NCBI RefSeq assembly: GCF_036030735.1 | Contig: NZ_CP107928.1 | Location: 2,294,001-2,358,000 of the forward strand | Direction of reading: 5' to 3' | Source: Streptomyces sp. NBC_00425 | GTDB lineage: Bacteria > Actinomycetota > Actinomycetes > Streptomycetales > Streptomycetaceae | Length of the DNA stretch: 64,000 nt | Part shown: positions 57,939 through 64,000 of the stretch, in pieces | How positions within the stretch are numbered: the first letter of the stretch is position 1 | Layout of the letters: the number at the start of each line of letters is the position of its first letter | Translations under genes and position numbers: made by a program | Notes under the pieces: generated by a model | Told to the model about the DNA's origin: nothing | Seen by the model: only the letters and a program-made list of their open reading frames with translations | Databases searched by the model: none

Positions 57939-59221
57939 ACGGGGAGGTCCTTTCCGCGGGGCCGGACGGCCAGGAAGTCGACGATCGCGAGCGCGAAGAG
58001 CAGGGCGAGGGCCAGTCCGACGACGACCCAGCCCGTCGGGTAGGGCCACAGGAGGAAGGCGAGGACGGCTCCCGCGGCCAGGATCCACGTGATCCAGGTG
58101 CGGTAGCGGTCCACGAACGGCCCGACGGGGCCGGTGCGCAGTCCGGCGTGGTCGGCGGTCGAGCGCACGGCGCCGATGCCCGAGTGCCACAGCCGCCGCA
58201 CCAGAGCGGCGTGCCGGCCGGGCCCGGTCAGCCAGGCGGCGAGGGCGACCACCACGCCGAGGGCTACCGCCGACCGCACGGAGGTGCGCAGGAACCGGAC
58301 GAGCGTGTCGTACACGGACCCGGCGGCCGGCTGGGAGACGCCGGCCGGCAGGGCGTCCAGGTAGACGACCCGGAAGACGGTCAGCGCGACGCCCAACAGG
58401 AGCGTGGCGAAGGCGAAGCAGAGCGCGGCGACGATCAGGACGCGGCGGCGGTGCGTCGCCAGCAGGACGCCGGCCGCGACCAGCAGGACGGCGACGACGG
58501 GCAGCCAGAATCCCACCAGTTGCAGCACCCGGAAATAGGTCTTGACCTTGCCGATGTCCTCGGACCTGACGAGCGTGAAGTCGGTGTGGATCTCCGGGAT
58601 CTTCCCCACGACCGTCATGCCGGAGTCGACGAGACGTTGCTTGACCTGGTCGACGACCGGTGCGAGGTCGAGCGTCACCGTGTCGTTCCGGATCTTCACC
58701 GCGCCGCCGCCGCTGCCCGTGAGCGCCTTCTCGACGGAGCTGTGGATCCTGCGGTTGGCGTCGGTCCAGATCTTCTGGAAGGCGTCGGAGGCGACGATCG
58801 CCTGCGCCTTGTCGTGCACGAAGCTGCGGACGGCGTCCTCGAGCGAGGGGCCGAGCTTGCCGAGGGCCTTCTCCAGCAGGGGCCGCTGGGCGGGTGCGGC
58901 TTCCTGGAGGAGCGCGGTGAGGTCGATGTGTTCCATCAGGGCGTCCGTGACGCGGTTGGCGGCCGCGTTCTGGATGTCCTTGTCGGCGGCCAGCGGGCGC
59001 ACGGTGTCGACGTAGCGGTCCGTGTCGCCCACGATGCTGGACGTCCACGCCGCCACCAGACCGAGCGGGGCCAGGACGCAGCCGAGGACGATGAAGACGA
59101 CCGCGAACACCGAGCGGACCCGGTGGTGGGCGGGCGGACGGCTGCGCTCCGCCTCCAGCGCCGCGACGCGGGCCCGGAGGGTCTCCAGCTCCGCGTCGGC
59201 GGGAACACCGCTCTCCGGCAT
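57935..59221 (-). CDS. Integral membrane protein with large extracytoplasmic domain
   Basis: 428 aa, not recognised by name. A short N-terminal coiled coil (ELETLRARVAALEAERS) precedes TM helix 1 (SVFAVVFIVLGCVLAPLGLV). A soluble stretch of about 180 residues follows. Then helices (WLPVVAVLLVAAGVLLATHR; VLIVAALCFAFATLLLGVAL; AVALGVVVALAAWLTG), a linker, and two more helices before a short end. The layout suggests a periplasmic-side domain held by several helices. It and the DUF7144-like gene are a coupled pair. Confidence 0.75.
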   Translation of the reverse strand: MPESGVPADAELETLRARVAALEAERSRPPAHHRVRSVFAVVFIVLGCVLAPLGLVAAWTSSIVGDTDRYVDTVRPLAADKDIQNAAANRVTDALMEHIDLTALLQEAAPAQRPLLEKALGKLGPSLEDAVRSFVHDKAQAIVASDAFQKIWTDANRRIHSSVEKALTGSGGGAVKIRNDTVTLDLAPVVDQVKQRLVDSGMTVVGKIPEIHTDFTLVRSEDIGKVKTYFRVLQLVGFWLPVVAVLLVAAGVLLATHRRRVLIVAALCFAFATLLLGVALTVFRVVYLDALPAGVSQPAAGSVYDTLVRFLRTSVRSAVALGVVVALAAWLTGPGRHAALVRRLWHSGIGAVRSTADHAGLRTGPVGPFVDRYRTWITWILAAGAVLAFLLWPYPTGWVVVGLALALLFALAIVDFLAVRPRGKDLPV

Positions 59222-59356
59222 GCCGCACTCCCTCGCCGTCGGCTCCGCCCGGACCCGGGTGGGTCCGGTCGGTGCCAGCACACCCCGGCCGGGCGACGAC
59301 GGCGAGCGCGGCCGGGCCGTCCGGGTGAACCACCCCGGCCGCCCGGCTCGCGCCGA

Positions 59357-60769
<1,413 letters not shown>

Positions 60770-60859
60770 GGGAGGTTCCTTTTCCGTGAATGCGTGACGG
60801 GTGATGCGTGGTGCGTCGTTCCCGTCCGATTCTTCCGTGTCGCCGGGGAGAATGCGTGA

Positions 60860-61198
60860 GTGATCGAACACTGTTGTGACGAGATGAACACTCAGGTGAA
60901 TCAGCGGTGCGAGGTGCACCCCGACCCCTTCGCGTGTCCGGACGCGCTGGTGCGGTTCGTGCCCAAGTTCCGGGAGTACGGACTGATCATCCATGACGGG
61001 GGCGCCGCGACGAGCGGGATCGCCCACTGCCCGTGGTGCGGGGCCCGTCTGCCCGCTTCGCAGCGGGACCGGTGGTTCGACGAGCTGGAGGCACGGGGGA
61101 TCGACCCGTGGGAGGACGAGGTTCCTCCGGAGTTCGAGGACGAACGGTGGCTGCGGGCGGACGGCGGGGGCACTGCGGCCGGCGCGACAGCCGGGTGA
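60860..61198 (+). CDS. DUF6980-like small Cys/His-rich protein
   Basis: 112 aa. Cys-Cys pair in EHCCDEMN, another Cys/His in [13 protein letters not shown], and a zinc-ribbon [20 protein letters not shown]. Acidic end ([14 protein letters not shown]). Resembles the DUF6980 family; probably metal-binding, function unknown. GTG 60860 with GGGGAG upstream. Convergent with the GH2 gene and separated from it by a hairpin. Confidence 0.75.
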   Translation: MIEHCCDEMNTQVNQRCEVHPDPFACPDALVRFVPKFREYGLIIHDGGAATSGIAHCPWCGARLPASQRDRWFDELEARGIDPWEDEVPPEFEDERWLRADGGGTAAGATAG

Positions 61199-61206
61199 GC
61201 GCGCCG

Positions 61207-61247
61207 GTGGGCACGGTCACCGCCCGATGCGCGGTGACCGTGCCCAC
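61207..61247. terminator. Bidirectional hairpin between DUF6980-like and GH2 genes
   Basis: 17-bp perfect arms (beginning GTGGGCACGGTCACCGC) with a 7-nt loop CCGATGC, 9 nt after the small gene stop. Confidence 0.85.
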
Positions 61248-61353
61248 ACTGCTGCTCCGTCCGTTGCCGGTGCTTTCGGGCGTTGCCGGTGTTTCCGGGC
61301 CTTGCCTGTGTTTCCGGCCCGTACCGGGGTGCCGGTGGTGCTGAAACCGATTG

Positions 61354-64000
61354 CTACGACGTTGCCGTGGGCCGTCGCGAGGCCTTCGTCGCCTCGGTGA
61401 CGTCCCTCAGTGGCCGCAGCCGGTAGGTGTACGCGTAGTCGCGGTCGGCGAACAGCTTGTACTCGTCGTGGGTGTGCGCGCCCCAGCTGTTGTCCCCTCC
61501 GACGCCCATCTGCCGGTGCGCCAGGCGCAGGACGACCTCCTTGCGCGGGGTGAGCTGGTAGTCGTGCCGAGCGCCGACCGACAGGTCCTCCGGGGTGAAG
61601 TGCGAGGCGTTGACCTCCAGGAGCGGCTCGCCGCAGACCAGCAGGCCGTTGCCGTCATCGTCGGTGAGGGCCACCCAGCGGACGTCCGTCCTGTTTCCGT
61701 TCTCCTGCGGCCGCAGATAGGAGGTCCACTGCCCGGTGACGGTGCCGGAGTACAGGCCGACGTCGGTGGCGTCGTTGCGGTCCCAGTGGTTCTCCTCGGG
61801 ACCGCGGCCGTAGTAGTGCAGGTTCTCCAGGCTGCCGGGCAGCAGGAGCAGGGTGCCGACCTCGGGGATGTAGGGCAGCGAGGCCGCGCCCGGGTGCAGG
61901 GTGTTGTCGACCTTGATCTCGCCGTTTCCGAAAACGGTGTAGGTGGTGGTGTACGTCGACTCCGTGGTGGTGGGCAGGGTGCCGGCGACCTTGATCTCGA
62001 CGGCCCGGTCGCGCAGTGCCCGCACGCTCACACCGGTCACCCGGCGACGGGCGCCGGCGTCGCGCCAGGTCTGGTTGCGGGTGTGCTGGCCGTTGCCGCG
62101 GTCGTTGTCGGTGGGCGCCCGCCAGAAGTTGGGGGCCGGGCCCGAGGTCAGCAGCCGGACGCCGCCGGCCCGGTAGGAGCTGATCAGGCCGCTCTTCTTG
62201 TCGACGACGACCGAGAAGCCCCGCCCCGTGACGGTGACCGACGCGGCGCCGTCCTCATGGGCGAGTGCCGGGACGGAGCCCAGCGGCACGGGGGTGACCG
62301 CGGGGCTGCCCGCGTCCACGGCGATCTGCACGCGGGCCGCCTCGAATCCGGCCTTCGCCCACTTGGTGCTCCGGCTGGTGGTGAACGACAGCTGCAGGAA
62401 GTACTCCGCGCCCGCCGCCGGCCGGGCCGGCAGCCGGAACGGCACGGTGATCTCCTTGCTCGACAGCGGCGCCACGTCCAGCTGGGCGCGGCTCAGCCGT
62501 CCCCGTTGCACCACCGTGCCGTCCGCCACCAGCTCCCACCGTCCGTCGTACTCACGGAGGTCGGTGAAGAGGTTCTCGTTGGTGAGGGTGAGCGCCGCTC
62601 CCGGGGCGAGCCGGGCGCCGGTGACGGGGGCCGCGCCGATCGCCTGGTAGATCCGCTTGACCTCGGCGGACTTGCCGGTGAGCCCGCGGTCGGCGGTGAC
62701 GATCCCGTCGCCGGAGAACGCGCCGTCGTTGGGGTTGTCGCCCCAGTCGCCGCCGTAGGCGTAGAACGTCCTGTGGCGGGGCCGCTTCTCGTCGAGGCCG
62801 ACGGTGGCGGCGTCGAACCAGAAGCGCACCCCGTCGTCGCCGGGCCCACGGCTCTCGGAGGCCAGCTCGGCGGCGCTCAGCGCCCGGGCGTACACCCGGG
62901 CCCGCCGCACGGTGCCGCTGAACTCCCGGGTGGGGTTGTCGACGTCGGTGGCCAGGGACAGCGGCGCGGTGTTGACGGCGGGACGCACCGAGGTGGTCCG
63001 GGTGGCCCGGACCACGCCGTCGACGTACAGCGTCAGGGTGCCCGCCGCCGCGTCGAAGACGCCCGCGACGTGGTGCTCGGCGCCCGTCCAGCCGGCCGGC
63101 AGCGCCCAGCTCACGGCGGCCCACTGGCCGCTGCCGTAGATGAAGAACTCCACTGTCCTGTCGGTCTGTTTCAGTGCGTAGTGGGTGTCGCCCTTGGCGA
63201 GAATGGGCTGGTGGTAACCGGTCACATGCGGCGTTGCCCAGGCCTCCAGGGTGAGTGAGCCGGTGAGGTCGAGCCCTGCGTCGCGGGCGAAGACGGTGCC
63301 GCCGAAGACGCCCTTGTCGCGGCTGAAGCCGCCGCTGGGGGCGATGACCTCACCGCGCAGCGCGGCGGGACCGGCCTCGGTGAACAGCTTGCGGGCGGGG
63401 GTGGGCCAGTCCAGGGCCTGATCGACGAAGTCCCAGATCCAGCCGCCCTGCAGCACGTCGTGGCGGCGCACGAGGTCCCAGTACTTCTTGAAGTTTCCGC
63501 TGGAGTTGCCCATCGCGTGGGAGTACTCGATCATCACGTACGGCCGGGTGTCGGCGGTGTCCTTCGCCCTGGCCTCGACGCGGGAGGGGCTGTCGTACAT
63601 CTCGGAGCGGATGTCGCTGATCCCCGGGCGGTCGTCGCCCTCGTACTGGATGACGCGCGTGGTGTCGTACGAGCGGATCCAGTCGTGCATGGCGTTGAAC
63701 GTGGTGCCGCCGCCGGCCTCGTTGCCGAGCGACCAGATGACGACCGAGGCGTGGTTCTTGTCGCGGTGGACCATGTTCTGCGCGCGGGCCACGCAGGCCG
63801 CCGTCCACTCGGCGTGGTTGCCGGGGTACTGGCCGCGGATGCCGTGGGTCTCGAGGTTGGTCTCGTCGACGAGGTACAGGCCGTACTCGTCGGCGAGTTC
63901 GAGCCACTGCGGGTTGTTCGGGTAGTGCGAGGTGCGGACGCTGTTGATGTTCAGCCGTTTGATGATCCCGATGTCCTCGACCATGTCGGCGCGGGTGAGC
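61354..64000 (-). CDS. Glycoside hydrolase family 2 beta-galactosidase, 5' part outside the window, with inserted LamG domain
   Basis: About 882 aa are visible, and the frame is open to the window edge. Active-site parts: DETNLETHG, acid/base Glu in VIWSLGNEAGGG, nucleophile Glu in YVMIEYSHAMGN, then WIWDFVDQAL. A LamG/concanavalin-like domain (about residues 215-375; DLTGSLTLEAWATPH to ARVYARALSAAELASE) is inserted before the barrel resumes at FYAYGGDWGDNPNDGAFS. Then a DUF4981-like domain and the Bgal_small_N domain (EVGTLLLLPGSLENLHYYGR, ENGNRTDVRWVAL). It should split galactosides; whether secreted cannot be told because the N-terminus is missing. Confidence 0.93.
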   Translation of the reverse strand, partial: LTRADMVEDIGIIKRLNINSVRTSHYPNNPQWLELADEYGLYLVDETNLETHGIRGQYPGNHAEWTAACVARAQNMVHRDKNHASVVIWSLGNEAGGGTTFNAMHDWIRSYDTTRVIQYEGDDRPGISDIRSEMYDSPSRVEARAKDTADTRPYVMIEYSHAMGNSSGNFKKYWDLVRRHDVLQGGWIWDFVDQALDWPTPARKLFTEAGPAALRGEVIAPSGGFSRDKGVFGGTVFARDAGLDLTGSLTLEAWATPHVTGYHQPILAKGDTHYALKQTDRTVEFFIYGSGQWAAVSWALPAGWTGAEHHVAGVFDAAAGTLTLYVDGVVRATRTTSVRPAVNTAPLSLATDVDNPTREFSGTVRRARVYARALSAAELASESRGPGDDGVRFWFDAATVGLDEKRPRHRTFYAYGGDWGDNPNDGAFSGDGIVTADRGLTGKSAEVKRIYQAIGAAPVTGARLAPGAALTLTNENLFTDLREYDGRWELVADGTVVQRGRLSRAQLDVAPLSSKEITVPFRLPARPAAGAEYFLQLSFTTSRSTKWAKAGFEAARVQIAVDAGSPAVTPVPLGSVPALAHEDGAASVTVTGRGFSVVVDKKSGLISSYRAGGVRLLTSGPAPNFWRAPTDNDRGNGQHTRNQTWRDAGARRRVTGVSVRALRDRAVEIKVAGTLPTTTESTYTTTYTVFGNGEIKVDNTLHPGAASLPYIPEVGTLLLLPGSLENLHYYGRGPEENHWDRNDATDVGLYSGTVTGQWTSYLRPQENGNRTDVRWVALTDDDGNGLLVCGEPLLEVNASHFTPEDLSVGARHDYQLTPRKEVVLRLAHRQMGVGGDNSWGAHTHDEYKLFADRDYAYTYRLRPLRDVTEATKASRRPTATS

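Overview
The window is high-GC actinobacterial chromosome, almost certainly Streptomyces or a close relative. The evidence is the strong third-position G/C bias, frequent GTG starts, a complete actinobacterial-type gas vesicle cluster (gvpO-A-F-G-Y-Z-J-L-S-K), an F420-dependent LLM enzyme, SigB/SigF-type and ECF sigma factors, a SpoIIE-type phosphatase and an ethylmalonyl-CoA pathway cluster. I see no rRNA, tRNA, CRISPR array, insertion sequence, integrase or phage gene. It reads as ordinary, densely packed chromosome with local repeat-rich spots.

Layout. 0.4-14 kb: a mixed accessory stretch with a stress-type sigma factor, a TPP-dependent decarboxylase/oxidase, a coupled pair of DUF21/CBS membrane proteins, a FemAB/BioF2-like acyltransferase, a TetR regulator facing a 3-hydroxyisobutyrate-dehydrogenase-like gene across two perfect operators, a DJ-1/PfpI protein, an ABC-F ATPase and a methyltransferase. 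14.1-23.1 kb: a 13-gene run, all on the minus strand. It begins with a small disordered repeat protein, transketolase and a stand-alone LigD-type polymerase, then continues into the ten-gene gas vesicle operon. From gvpA on, nearly all genes are joined by 4-nt ATGA overlaps. 23.4-25.7 kb: LLM oxidoreductase, DUF6204 protein, acetyltransferase, LapA-like protein.

25.7-30.8 kb: a tightly overlapping operon of four unrelated peptidases (M55, M20, S9, S66), which looks like a peptide or murein-peptide breakdown unit. 31-41 kb: ECF sigma factor with a SnoaL-like tail, DoxX, methyltransferase, a PAS-GAF-SpoIIE-HATPase phosphatase, an SRPBCC protein, an Rv2578c-type radical SAM protein behind a LexA-like box, a secreted S33 peptidase, an acetyltransferase and a HEAT-repeat protein.

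41.5-52.4 kb: the ethylmalonyl-CoA pathway in near pathway order (a double 3-hydroxyacyl-CoA dehydrogenase, a TetR regulator, ccr, meaA/ecm, an mcl-type lyase, a MaoC hydratase, mcd), then psd and pssA for phosphatidylethanolamine. This set converts acetyl-CoA-derived crotonyl-CoA to glyoxylate and C3/C4 units, and supplies ethylmalonyl-CoA for polyketides. A glycerate kinase follows on the opposite strand. 53.8-64 kb: NUDIX protein, an orphan VapB-like protein, a sirtuin, an alkylation-repair pair (Ogt and Ada-AlkA), two membrane proteins, lipoamide dehydrogenase, a small zinc-ribbon-like protein and the 3' part of a GH2 beta-galactosidase that carries an inserted LamG domain and runs off the window end.

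CDS starts were chosen from Shine-Dalgarno sequences, overlaps with neighbouring genes and family alignment by eye. No searches were run, so family names are from recognition of motifs only.
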